From Aquimarina agarilytica ZC1 (GTDB lineage: Bacteria; Bacteroidota; Bacteroidia; Flavobacteriales; Flavobacteriaceae), in the NCBI RefSeq assembly GCF_000255455.1, contig NZ_JH621248.1, positions 144,178 to 207,471 of the forward strand: 63,294 nucleotides of DNA, in the 5' to 3' direction. Position 1 is the first letter of the stretch. Each line of letters opens with the position of its first letter. This document shows, piece by piece, positions 36,148-44,230 of this stretch. The notes below the pieces were generated by a model that saw only the letters and a list, made by a program, of their open reading frames with translations, ran no database searches and was not told the origin of the DNA. The position numbers and the translations under genes were made by a program.

Positions 36148-37284
36148 ATGAAAAACACAAACGATACCATTAAAAACAAAGCCTTAAAAACCTCAATCTT
36201 CAACCTTCAGCCTTTAACCTCCGAAGAAAAAAACCAATACCATCGCCATCTGATATTGGATCAAATAGGAATGGAAGGTCAGCTAAAACTAAAACAAACC
36301 AAAGTATTAGTTATTGGTGCTGGAGGTTTAGGTTGCCCTGTATTACAATATTTGACTGCTGCTGGCGTAGGCACCATTGGTATTATTGATGGTGATAAAG
36401 TAGATCAAAGTAATTTACAACGTCAAATTTTATATACAACAGATGATGTGGGTCATTTTAAAGCTGCTTCAGCAGCATCTCGATTATCAAAATTAAATCC
36501 GTTTGTAAAATTCGAGGTGTTCAATATTTTTTTATCTACAGAAAATGCCATTGATTTATTTAACCAATTTGATATTATTGTTGATGGCACAGATAACTTC
36601 CCTACGCGTTATTTGGTCAATGATGCTTGTGTTTTAGCCAACAAGCCTTTGGTTTTTGGATCTATTTTTAAATTCCAAGGACAAGTAAGTGTTTTTAATT
36701 ACAAGGGCAGTGGAACCTATCGTTGTTTGTTCCCCACACCTCCTGCTCCCAACTCGGTACCAAATTGTTCCGATGTGGGTGTATTAGGCGTGCTCCCAGG
36801 TATTATTGGAAGTCTACAAGCCAATGAAACTATTAAATTAATTGTAGGTATCGGTACGCCTTTAGTTGATAAGCTTTTATACTTTGATGCCTTAAGTTTA
36901 CAACAACAAGTGCTTCAATTCCAAAAAAACAACGACATAAAAGTCACCACCTTAGAAAGTAATTATGAATTCTTTTGTGGTGTGAGCAATACAAATGATA
37001 TGAATACAATTTCTGCGGAAGCTTATTTAAAAAATAAAGAGAACTACCATTTATTAGATGTACGTACTTATCATGAGTATGAGGACGAAAATATTGGGGG
37101 ACAACATATTCCCCTAGATGAATTAGATGATCGTATGGGGGAAATTCCAAATTCAAAAATATTAGTGGTTATGTGTTTATCTGGAAAAAGAAGTGCCGCT
37201 GCTATCGAATTATTATTAGAAAACAACTACCCTAAAACTTTATTAAATTTAGACGGCGGAATTACTGCTGTTCTAAAAAACTAA
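36148..37284 (+). CDS. thiF: ThiF/MoeB-type adenylyltransferase with rhodanese domain
   Basis: 378 residues. E1-like adenylation domain about 25-260: QYHRHLILDQIGMEGQ, nucleotide loop GAGGLGCPVLQYL, and DGTDNFPTRYLVND. A C-terminal rhodanese domain (about 290-378) has the active-site Cys in VVMCLSGKRSA. The expected role is to adenylate ThiS and help transfer sulfur; MoeB-type enzymes can also act on MoaD. Homology starts near residue 24 (LTSEEKNQYHRH). The preceding residues are partly encoded by heptads (36191-36222). Confidence 0.93.
   Translation: MKNTNDTIKNKALKTSIFNLQPLTSEEKNQYHRHLILDQIGMEGQLKLKQTKVLVIGAGGLGCPVLQYLTAAGVGTIGIIDGDKVDQSNLQRQILYTTDDVGHFKAASAASRLSKLNPFVKFEVFNIFLSTENAIDLFNQFDIIVDGTDNFPTRYLVNDACVLANKPLVFGSIFKFQGQVSVFNYKGSGTYRCLFPTPPAPNSVPNCSDVGVLGVLPGIIGSLQANETIKLIVGIGTPLVDKLLYFDALSLQQQVLQFQKNNDIKVTTLESNYEFFCGVSNTNDMNTISAEAYLKNKENYHLLDVRTYHEYEDENIGGQHIPLDELDDRMGEIPNSKILVVMCLSGKRSAAAIELLLENNYPKTLLNLDGGITAVLKN
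36191..36222 (+). repeat. Heptad repeat inside thiF
   Basis: CCTCAAT, CTTCAAC, CTTCAGC, CTTTAAC, CTCC in exact 7-base register, translated as part of the N-terminal extension (TSIFNLQPLTS) of the ThiF-type protein. Confidence 0.85.
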
Positions 37285-37826
37285 AGAGGGACTCTTTCAT
37301 ACACTGTATTAATTACTGTTTTATCTCTACCTTTTTTAGGCTTGATTAAACTACCCAATGGAATTAAACTAAAAACAAAATCATTTACTATTCTTTCTTC
37401 TCTTCTTTCTCTTTTAGTTAAGGGTCTTTCTAAGGTTAAATTTAACTTTCCTGACACTACTGATATTTTCAGTTTTCTTTCACTTTCTTTACCTAAATCA
37501 AAAGTGATTTTATCATCCATTATCTCATAAGAGCCTGAAAAATTATTTTTCTTACATGGTAAAATGTGTATAATTTTCAATCGCGACTTAAATCTTTCCA
37601 GCATGTATCCTTTTTCTGAAAAAGTATAAAACTCCTTAGCAGCACAACTAGTAGGACTTAACTCTTTGTCTACACCATCTTTAGAAACACCTACAAGTTT
37701 CCATTTTCCTATTATTTCTTCTGGATCAACCGCAACAATATTATTATCGTCATCATTATCGCATGATGTAAGATTGAAAAACATCAAAACTCCAATAAAG
37801 AGTAATACTATTCTAAAATTCTTCAT
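37281..37826 (-). CDS. Lipocalin-like lipoprotein
   Basis: 181 residues. Signal with lipobox LTSC (C22 in FFNLTSCDNDDDNN), followed by an acidic linker and a beta-rich domain beginning IIGKWKLVGVSKDG, the pattern of Bacteroidota lipocalin-like proteins (DUF4923/lipocalin_5 type). Ligand unknown. Converges with thiF, overlapping its end by four bases. Confidence 0.75.
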   Translation of the reverse strand: MKNFRIVLLFIGVLMFFNLTSCDNDDDNNIVAVDPEEIIGKWKLVGVSKDGVDKELSPTSCAAKEFYTFSEKGYMLERFKSRLKIIHILPCKKNNFSGSYEIMDDKITFDLGKESERKLKISVVSGKLNLTLERPLTKRERREERIVNDFVFSLIPLGSLIKPKKGRDKTVINTVYERVPL

Positions 37827-37958
37827 TTTAAGCTTGTTTTAATAATTCTGATATTGATATAACAACTCAAATAAAAAATACCCTCAACTGATTTCCGTTA
37901 TAATTAGCATAATTTTCATACTTTGCTTCAAGTTTTTTACCAAAAAAATTAACCTTAT

Positions 37959-38564
37959 ATGTTATTACTCATCACACCAGAAAACGATATTCCAAATGAA
38001 ATTGAATTATTAAATTCTTTTTTTGAAGCAGGATTGGAAATCCTTCATTTGAGAAAGCCTCATAAAAATTATGCACAGCATATGGCCTATTTAAGTGCTA
38101 TTGATGAAACATATCATAATCGTATTGTATTACACTACCAACACGACCTTGCCGAAGACTTTATGTTAAAAGGAATCCATATACAGGAACAACCTCGTAT
38201 TGATTTAGGTGAAGATTTTGGACTCTACGTGGCACGTTTTACCTCACAAGGTTATGATGTAAGCACCTCGTTTCATAATCCTTCTGAAATTATGTTATAC
38301 GCTCAAATTCCATTAATCTATAATTTATTAAGCCCTGTGTTTACCGCTATTTCTCAACCAAATATGGAAGGAAAAGCCTTTGATGTTAATCCTATTAAAG
38401 TCCCTGTTATTGGTATGGGAGGCGTACATGCTAAGAATATCGGTACCGTTAAAAAATTAGGATACGTTGGTGTTGGAGTATTGGGTGGAGTTTGGAATGC
38501 CAAAAATCCTCTGGTTGCTTTTAAAGAACTTGAATTAAATACAAAACAGGAATTTAAAAACTAA
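37959..38564 (+). CDS. Thiamine-phosphate-synthase-like (TenI-type) protein, second copy
   Basis: 201 residues, clearly paralogous to the protein at 30930-31517 (shared FEAGLExLHxRKP, HNRIVxHxxHxLxxxF, LLSPVF and IGMGGVHAKNI segments). It has its own upstream region outside the thi operon. As with its paralogue the key ThiE residues are only partly kept, so a TenI-like or salvage role is as likely as thiamine-phosphate synthesis. Its end overlaps the convergent next gene by 11 bases. Confidence 0.83.
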   Translation: MLLLITPENDIPNEIELLNSFFEAGLEILHLRKPHKNYAQHMAYLSAIDETYHNRIVLHYQHDLAEDFMLKGIHIQEQPRIDLGEDFGLYVARFTSQGYDVSTSFHNPSEIMLYAQIPLIYNLLSPVFTAISQPNMEGKAFDVNPIKVPVIGMGGVHAKNIGTVKKLGYVGVGVLGGVWNAKNPLVAFKELELNTKQEFKN

Positions 38565-39000
38565 TTCGTAGTTGATTCTGATTTATACGTTCTGCCCTAT
38601 AACGTCTTAGTGTAAAATCATTGCTTGTAGCTCCACGTTTAATTCCATTCAAATCATATCTAGTTTCTTCCTCTCCGCATTTGTACACAAAGTCAAGTCC
38701 CTCAATTTTATCGGGAACGCTACATATACCTACTGGATGATTTGGCTCTGCCAATTCAAATACCGTAAAACCTGAAGGCCCATTATTTTTTATATAAATC
38801 CCCTGAATAAAATTAACTGGATCTATTATAAACTCATCATTCCCTGCAAAATTTAAATCTCCAAACTGAGGCAAATCCAATCTTAAAATAAAATTCACCT
38901 GCTTGCTTGGTAAAAAATCGTTTCGCTGTCTCCCCTCATCTGAGTCACATGATACTATTCCAAAAAAGATAGTTAACAGTACTAGTAAATCAATTCTCAT
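38554..39000 (-). CDS. Hypothetical lipoprotein
   Basis: 148 residues, signal with lipobox GIVSC (MRIDLLVLLTIFFGIVSC), then an acidic stretch and a domain with FILRLDLPQFGDLNFAGND and VGICSVPDKIEG. I do not recognise the family. Convergent with the TenI-type gene. Confidence 0.65.
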   Translation of the reverse strand: MRIDLLVLLTIFFGIVSCDSDEGRQRNDFLPSKQVNFILRLDLPQFGDLNFAGNDEFIIDPVNFIQGIYIKNNGPSGFTVFELAEPNHPVGICSVPDKIEGLDFVYKCGEEETRYDLNGIKRGATSNDFTLRRYRAERINQNQLRISF

Positions 39001-39102
39001 ATTTTTTAATTTTAATAATTAAAAGGATCATTATACAGTGACAAACTTACAATAAATCTCCTTTCTTAAACACATTCCAATTAAAGCAATATATTTTTTT
39101 TG

Positions 39103-39110
39103 TATATTTG
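39103..39110 (+). promoter_or_regulatory. greA -7 promoter element
   Basis: TATATTTG matches TAnnTTTG; a transcript would start near 39116. Confidence 0.65.
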
Positions 39111-39120
39111 GGTATAACTC

Positions 39121-39144
39121 AATATCCCATCTTGGTGGGATATT
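39121..39144 (+). promoter_or_regulatory. 5'-terminal stem-loop in greA leader
   Basis: Perfect 9-bp stem AATATCCCA/TGGGATATT with a 6-base loop, starting about five bases after the predicted transcription start and 26 bases before the ATG. It may protect the mRNA 5' end or act in attenuation. Confidence 0.6.
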
Positions 39145-39169
39145 TTGTGTTTATATAACGTTTAGAATT

Positions 39170-39646
39170 ATGAGTAAAGTATCTTATTATACCGCCGAGG
39201 GATTGAAAAAATTACGTGATGAACTAAATCATTTAAAAGACGTAATGCGTCCAAAAGCTTCACAAGATATTGCTGAAGCAAGAGACAAAGGAGATTTAAG
39301 TGAAAATGCCGAATATGATGCTGCCAAGGAAGCTCAGGGAATGCTAGAAATGGAAATTTCCAAATTAGAGGAAGTACTTGCCAGCGCTCGATTAATTGAT
39401 GAATCACAATTAGATACCTCAAAAGCACTAATACATTCAACTGTAACCATTAAAAACCAAACTAATGGTATGGAAATGAAATATAAATTAGTCGCGCAAA
39501 GTGAGGCCGATTTAAAAACAGGAAAGATCTCAGTAGACTCACCAATTGGTAAAGGTTTACTAGGAAAAAGCATAGGTGATGTTGCTGAAATTCAAGTTCC
39601 TAATGGAATTATGAAATTTGATGTCATTGCGCTTTCCAGAGATTAG
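39170..39646 (+). CDS. greA: Transcription elongation factor GreA
   Basis: 158 residues, full length. N-terminal coiled coil with the tip acidic pair in DKGDLSENAEYDAAKEAQ (about 38-55), then the C-terminal FKBP-like domain with SPIGKGLLGKSIGD. It stimulates transcript cleavage by backtracked RNA polymerase. Own promoter, leader hairpin and strong terminator. Confidence 0.98.
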   Translation: MSKVSYYTAEGLKKLRDELNHLKDVMRPKASQDIAEARDKGDLSENAEYDAAKEAQGMLEMEISKLEEVLASARLIDESQLDTSKALIHSTVTIKNQTNGMEMKYKLVAQSEADLKTGKISVDSPIGKGLLGKSIGDVAEIQVPNGIMKFDVIALSRD

Positions 39647-39673
39647 TTATTCAATTTGCATCTTTAAAAATTA

Positions 39674-39721
39674 AAACAAAAAGGCTTAAATTACATAATG
39701 TAATTTAAGCCTTTTTGTTTT
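39674..39721. terminator. Bidirectional terminator after greA
   Basis: A perfect 23-bp stem (39674-39696 with 39699-39721) flanked by A and T runs; it directly abuts the MITE-like element. Confidence 0.93.
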
Positions 39722-39896
39722 AACCCGAATTATACATTAAAAAATCTATTACGTCTGCGATCTACTTCAAATACTATCGTAAACTGTATTTTTTAATTTA
39801 ACCATAACGGTACTATGCTGAAATTAAGAAAACACTAGTATTTATTGTATATCACAGCCTCATGACAAAGTTTCAATGCATAATTCGGATTTAAAA
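39719..39896. mobile_element. MITE-like element with imperfect terminal inverted repeats
   Basis: Left end TTTAACCCGAATTATACATT and right end (reverse complement) TTTTAAATCCGAATTATGCAT, about 178 bases apart, no coding capacity. A third copy of the end lies alone at 13528-13549. It looks like a non-autonomous element or the remnant of an insertion sequence. Confidence 0.7.
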
Positions 39897-39905
39897 ATGA
39901 TCCTT

Positions 39906-42900
39906 CTAATTTTTAATGAAAGTTTTATTCTTCCTGATTTTACCATCAATATCAAATACAATAAAATAAACACCATTATCATAATTTGATACATCTAAAT
40001 CTGTTATTTTTACAGGCTTTTCTATTTTTTCTATTAGTCTCCCCAAAGAATCAAAAACACTACAAGTCCAATAATTTTCCAATGTTATATCTCCCAGGTC
40101 AATAGTTAACACATTATGTGTTGGAACTGGATAAATTTCGATCTTTTTGGACAACTCATTAACAAGTATCTTTTTACCCGAAGTTAACTTCCAATTAAAA
40201 GTTTCCCAATTTCCAGGCTTATCACCAGCCGCTTTTACTAATGAATTATTGTTATTCCAAGCTGCTTGCAACCATTTACCCGAATGTAAACTTTTTAATG
40301 CCACTTTTCCATTCCCTATGGTTTTCCATTCAAATTGCTCCCAACGCAGTTTACGATTTCCATCGGGTTCAATCGGTATATCCTTATTTTTCCCTGAAAC
40401 TTGTACATATTTATTAGTAGATAAAGCTTTCAGTGCCACACCTCCTTTTGGATGTTTTTCAACTAAAAATGTCTCCCATTGTTGCACTTTCGTTCGATTT
40501 GCAATTAATCTATTGCTCTTAGGTTCGGCACTAATAAATGCCCTATTCCCTCCAGCTTTTTGCAAGCTAATATACTTTCCTATGGGAGCTTTATTCATTA
40601 CTGCAGAAACTGGTTTCTTTATTTTTCGCAACCAAATACGAGTTATGGACCATCTATTATTAACCCCTCCATTATCCGAAAATAATAAGTCCAGTTTTTT
40701 ATCGGTTACCTCTATTTTAAAATCCGAATTTTTAAACTCTCCCGCTTTAGTTCTAACATTATTTGCAACCATTTTTCCTTCAGCAGTTAAACTCATTTTA
40801 TCTCTTGGGTCTTTAGCATCACCCCAAGTTACAATTACATGCCAAAGACCATTTTCAACATTATGTGTTAAGGTATTAGAAATCCCTTCACCAAAAACAA
40901 AATCTTGGTTCATAACATTAGCACTGTTGATATTTCCTCTATCTGCAATTTTTAACTTTCTTAAGTTAGACCAATTGTAGTCTAAGGTATTCTTATTGGT
41001 CATTAGCTCATAACCTTTAAATATCGGAGAACTTTTAGTACCTAAATCATAGCGATATTCATCACTTACAATTGCATTAGAATCCGGCTTATTTACAACC
41101 CCATCATTATAACAGGGCAACAAATTAAAAACCATTTTTCCTGTATTATAGTAAAGCGTTTGATTAATCGTGTTTCGGTTATATTGTGCTTTTGGATCAT
41201 GAGCAGGTCTATCTGCAAAATGATTTTTCACATTTTTACGGTATTGATCTTTATTGGGTACAGCGCACCTATAAGCATCTTTATATAATCCAATTTTTTC
41301 AAAGGGAATGTTTGGGAAATTTGTTGGCTTGTTTTTAAACTTAAAATTTAAATTCGCTGGATTTTGAAAAACCCCAATCCCTATTTCCTTATTATTTTTT
41401 TCGGCAGATTTTGGAGAATAAATACCAAGCTTCCCTTTTGTATTTTTATGAAATAAATTATCATAAATACGTGTTTCATAAGCATGCATGTTTTTGTTAT
41501 CTCTATATTTTTTCATCATAATATCCATTGTAGGATATCTTTTTTTCCAAAATTCAGAAACTCGATTATACCAATTCGTTTCGTTTAATCCATTTTGCCA
41601 ACCCGAATTACCAATAGCTTGCAGCATCCGACCGATGTAATTTGCTTTTATCTTATTATTTGGATCTCTTTTCAAATAATTTATTGAAGTATCATAAAAA
41701 GATTGGCGATAAGTATTAATTCGGACTCCTAAAAAACCTTTTAAAATTACATTATTCATTATTGACTGCCCGCCGCTTTTATTAAACTTAACAGCTGCCC
41801 AACCTCCTTTATAAAATACATTCCCTTTAACTTGCTTTCCTGCATCAAAATCATCGAAATGAAAGCCTCCTTTTCCTAATAAACCGGGAACGGACATATT
41901 ATGATGTATAAAATTATGTCTCAATACAGTCCCAAATGACCAAATGCTATTTCCTGTATAAAAAACCCCTCCATCACCTTCTTCTATCCCCGTGTTAAAG
42001 GCCTCATTCAATTCAATAACATGATCCACACCATCATATGTAAACGGCTGCCCATTCGTATTATGAATAAGATTATTCCTAAAAATATTACCCGCTCCTT
42101 TCAAAGCTGCCATTTTACCATAAAAATCTTTAGAATAGATTTGAGTGTAATGACAATTTTCTATATAATTTTTTCCTGCAATAATCTTAGAAGCGCTTAC
42201 CTCTCCTCCATAGCATCTAAACCCTCCTGAACAATCAAAAATATCACTACTTTTTATACCGCATTTTTTTCCATTAATAATATTAGCAACAGCTAGATTA
42301 TCAATATACCTAAACTTTACCCCGGCAACTTCACATGATTCACTATTTCGAATATCAATAACACCATCTCCACGTGAACCCTTACTCACATGCTGGACTG
42401 TAAAGTTTTGAATCTTTATATTTTTAGCATTCTTTATATGTATTAGTTTAGGTCCTGCCCATACCCCAATTTTAGAAGTATTTGTTATCTTATTATGTAA
42501 TGGCCAAATAAATATCTTTTTTTTATTGGTATCATAAAACCATTCCCCAGGTTCATCAAGTTCATACAGCATATTGGTGATATAAAGTCGTAATGGACGT
42601 TTGCTTCCCCGATTTTTTAAACCATATCTTGATCCATTTTTTAGACGAATACTCCCAGAAGATGCTACCGAAGCTATTGGGGAATTTTCTTTTAGCCAAT
42701 CTGCAGAATAATAACCTGTAACTCGAACTCTATTATTCGTATTCAATTCTTTACTCCATTGATTGGCATTAAACTTTTCAAATAATTTAAAACTGGCCCC
42801 ATTTACTTGCGATCCATGACCTATCTTATTTATTTTTTCGGAAGAATTATTTATACTATTCACATCAATATGCGCATATCCTATGTTTGGAAACCTCGCA

Positions 42901-43358
42901 ATATGAATCATTATATCATCCATGGATAGTTGAGTAAAAGGCTGTTCAAGTAACTCTTGAATTGCTTTTTGTTTCACCGCTATTTCATAAACATTTTTTT
43001 TTGCTCTATCATTCAACCTATTTAAAGTACCCGCATCTGTGACTTTCTTAAATTGGTTTGGATCAAAATACTCCGCCCCATCATAAATCACTTTTTCATT
43101 TTGATACCCGGATATTTTTAACCCATTATCGCGCGCATCTAAATCTGTGGTAGTTGTAAACTTGTAGCGCCCCCCGCGAATCCAAATCGTTTTAGAACCA
43201 TTACTCCTGGCTTTATTTCTAGCTTCAGTTAAAGTTGCTAAAGGTTTGTTTTTAGTTCCCGGGTTAGCATCGTTACCACTTTGGGCAATATAGACCTCCT
43301 GAGCATGAGAACTAAAAACTACTAAAACCACTAAACTTAAAAAGTAGTTAAATTTCAT
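39906..43358 (-). CDS. Secreted right-handed beta-helix protein with fascin-like domain and T9SS tail
   Basis: 1150 residues. Signal peptide 1-19 (ends SSHAQ); DUF1565-type opening EVYIAQSGNDANPGTKNKPLATL and a long parallel beta-helix region (about 20-600) with repeated N- and G-rich turns (IRNSESCEVAGVKF, NGKKCGIKSSDIFDCSGGF). A middle region of unknown fold follows, then a fascin-like beta-trefoil (about 930-1060, NKAPIGKYISLQK) and a T9SS sorting domain. Beta-helix proteins of this kind are often polysaccharide lyases or hydrolases; I cannot assign a family. The fascin-like domain links it to the agarase pair 22 kb away. Confidence 0.85.
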   Translation of the reverse strand: MKFNYFLSLVVLVVFSSHAQEVYIAQSGNDANPGTKNKPLATLTEARNKARSNGSKTIWIRGGRYKFTTTTDLDARDNGLKISGYQNEKVIYDGAEYFDPNQFKKVTDAGTLNRLNDRAKKNVYEIAVKQKAIQELLEQPFTQLSMDDIMIHIARFPNIGYAHIDVNSINNSSEKINKIGHGSQVNGASFKLFEKFNANQWSKELNTNNRVRVTGYYSADWLKENSPIASVASSGSIRLKNGSRYGLKNRGSKRPLRLYITNMLYELDEPGEWFYDTNKKKIFIWPLHNKITNTSKIGVWAGPKLIHIKNAKNIKIQNFTVQHVSKGSRGDGVIDIRNSESCEVAGVKFRYIDNLAVANIINGKKCGIKSSDIFDCSGGFRCYGGEVSASKIIAGKNYIENCHYTQIYSKDFYGKMAALKGAGNIFRNNLIHNTNGQPFTYDGVDHVIELNEAFNTGIEEGDGGVFYTGNSIWSFGTVLRHNFIHHNMSVPGLLGKGGFHFDDFDAGKQVKGNVFYKGGWAAVKFNKSGGQSIMNNVILKGFLGVRINTYRQSFYDTSINYLKRDPNNKIKANYIGRMLQAIGNSGWQNGLNETNWYNRVSEFWKKRYPTMDIMMKKYRDNKNMHAYETRIYDNLFHKNTKGKLGIYSPKSAEKNNKEIGIGVFQNPANLNFKFKNKPTNFPNIPFEKIGLYKDAYRCAVPNKDQYRKNVKNHFADRPAHDPKAQYNRNTINQTLYYNTGKMVFNLLPCYNDGVVNKPDSNAIVSDEYRYDLGTKSSPIFKGYELMTNKNTLDYNWSNLRKLKIADRGNINSANVMNQDFVFGEGISNTLTHNVENGLWHVIVTWGDAKDPRDKMSLTAEGKMVANNVRTKAGEFKNSDFKIEVTDKKLDLLFSDNGGVNNRWSITRIWLRKIKKPVSAVMNKAPIGKYISLQKAGGNRAFISAEPKSNRLIANRTKVQQWETFLVEKHPKGGVALKALSTNKYVQVSGKNKDIPIEPDGNRKLRWEQFEWKTIGNGKVALKSLHSGKWLQAAWNNNNSLVKAAGDKPGNWETFNWKLTSGKKILVNELSKKIEIYPVPTHNVLTIDLGDITLENYWTCSVFDSLGRLIEKIEKPVKITDLDVSNYDNGVYFIVFDIDGKIRKNKTFIKN

Positions 43359-43379
43359 TTTTGATTAGTTTTTATAGTT

Positions 43380-43548
43380 GTAATACCAATTCTGAAATAA
43401 TATGATCTTTAAAATAATAAGCCTTTTCTACTATTTCTGTGTTATAAAATTTAACAATAGCGAAGACTATTCCGTAATTTTATGCCTGGAACTAGCGAAA
43501 ATATTTTTCCTTTTTACTACAACCATATTATTTCAGAATTGGTATTAC
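43380..43548. mobile_element. 169-bp MITE-like element with perfect 25-bp inverted repeats
   Basis: Left end 43380-43404 (GTAATACCAATTCTGAAATA and on) and right end 43524-43548 are exact reverse complements over 25 bases, with a 119-base non-coding core. No target-site duplication is obvious. It lies between the beta-helix gene and the HIT gene; the rest of this 400-base gap shows no gene. Confidence 0.85.
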
Positions 43549-43758
43549 TCATAAAACGAAAAACCAAAATGCATATTTTTTTTAGGCGTCTTCTGCTGAA
43601 ATATTCTTACATCTTTTTTTTCAATTTACACGATAACTCTTTTTTAAACACAGATTGTTAGCTTTTTTTATAGCCTAACCAATGCCTCCATAAAATATTC
43701 GTTTTGCTTATCCGACCAGTTTCTATATATTTATCATTACTAAATAACTCCAAACATT

Positions 43759-44148
43759 ATGGCATCGATTTTCACTAAAATTATTAATGGGGAAATACCT
43801 TCATATAAAATTGCCGAGGACGAAAATTTTTATGCCTTTTTAGACATCAACCCGAACGCCAAAGGGCATACACTGTGTATTCCAAAAAAAGAAGTGGATC
43901 AGCTTTTTGATTTAGACCAAGAAACATATCAAGGGCTTTTTGAGTTTTCACACAAAATAGCCAAAGCATTAAAAAAAGTGGTTCCTTGCAAACGAGTAGG
44001 ACTTACTGTAGTTGGTTTAGAAGTTCCCCATGTGCATGTGCATTTAATACCATTAAATGAAATGAAAGAAATTACTTTTTCACATAAAGTTAAATTACCA
44101 GCCAACGAAATGGAAGATTTAGCCAATGAAATTACAGCAAATCTTTAA
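43759..44148 (+). CDS. HIT family nucleotide-binding protein
   Basis: 129 residues with the histidine triad HVHVHL at 91-96 and the family N-terminus SIFTKIINGEIP. HIT proteins are nucleotidyl hydrolases or transferases (Hint/PKCI type). Its stop is followed by a terminator shared with the convergent kinase gene. Confidence 0.95.
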   Translation: MASIFTKIINGEIPSYKIAEDENFYAFLDINPNAKGHTLCIPKKEVDQLFDLDQETYQGLFEFSHKIAKALKKVVPCKRVGLTVVGLEVPHVHVHLIPLNEMKEITFSHKVKLPANEMEDLANEITANL

Positions 44149-44188
44149 GCAATTTAAAAATCACCCCTAAAAAAAGAAACTGTTTATA

Positions 44189-44230
44189 TAAAAGGTTTAC
44201 CCATATTTATATGAGACTAAACCTTTTTTA
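44189..44230. terminator. Bidirectional terminator between HIT and kinase genes
   Basis: Stem AAAGGTTTA/TAAACCTTT with a T-rich tail on the plus strand; the right half overlaps the last codons of the kinase gene. Confidence 0.75.

Noticed and set aside
40147..40980. 277-codon plus-strand frame inside the beta-helix gene
   Set aside because: Entirely antisense to the fascin-like and neighbouring part of a well-supported secreted protein; no signal, domain or promoter.
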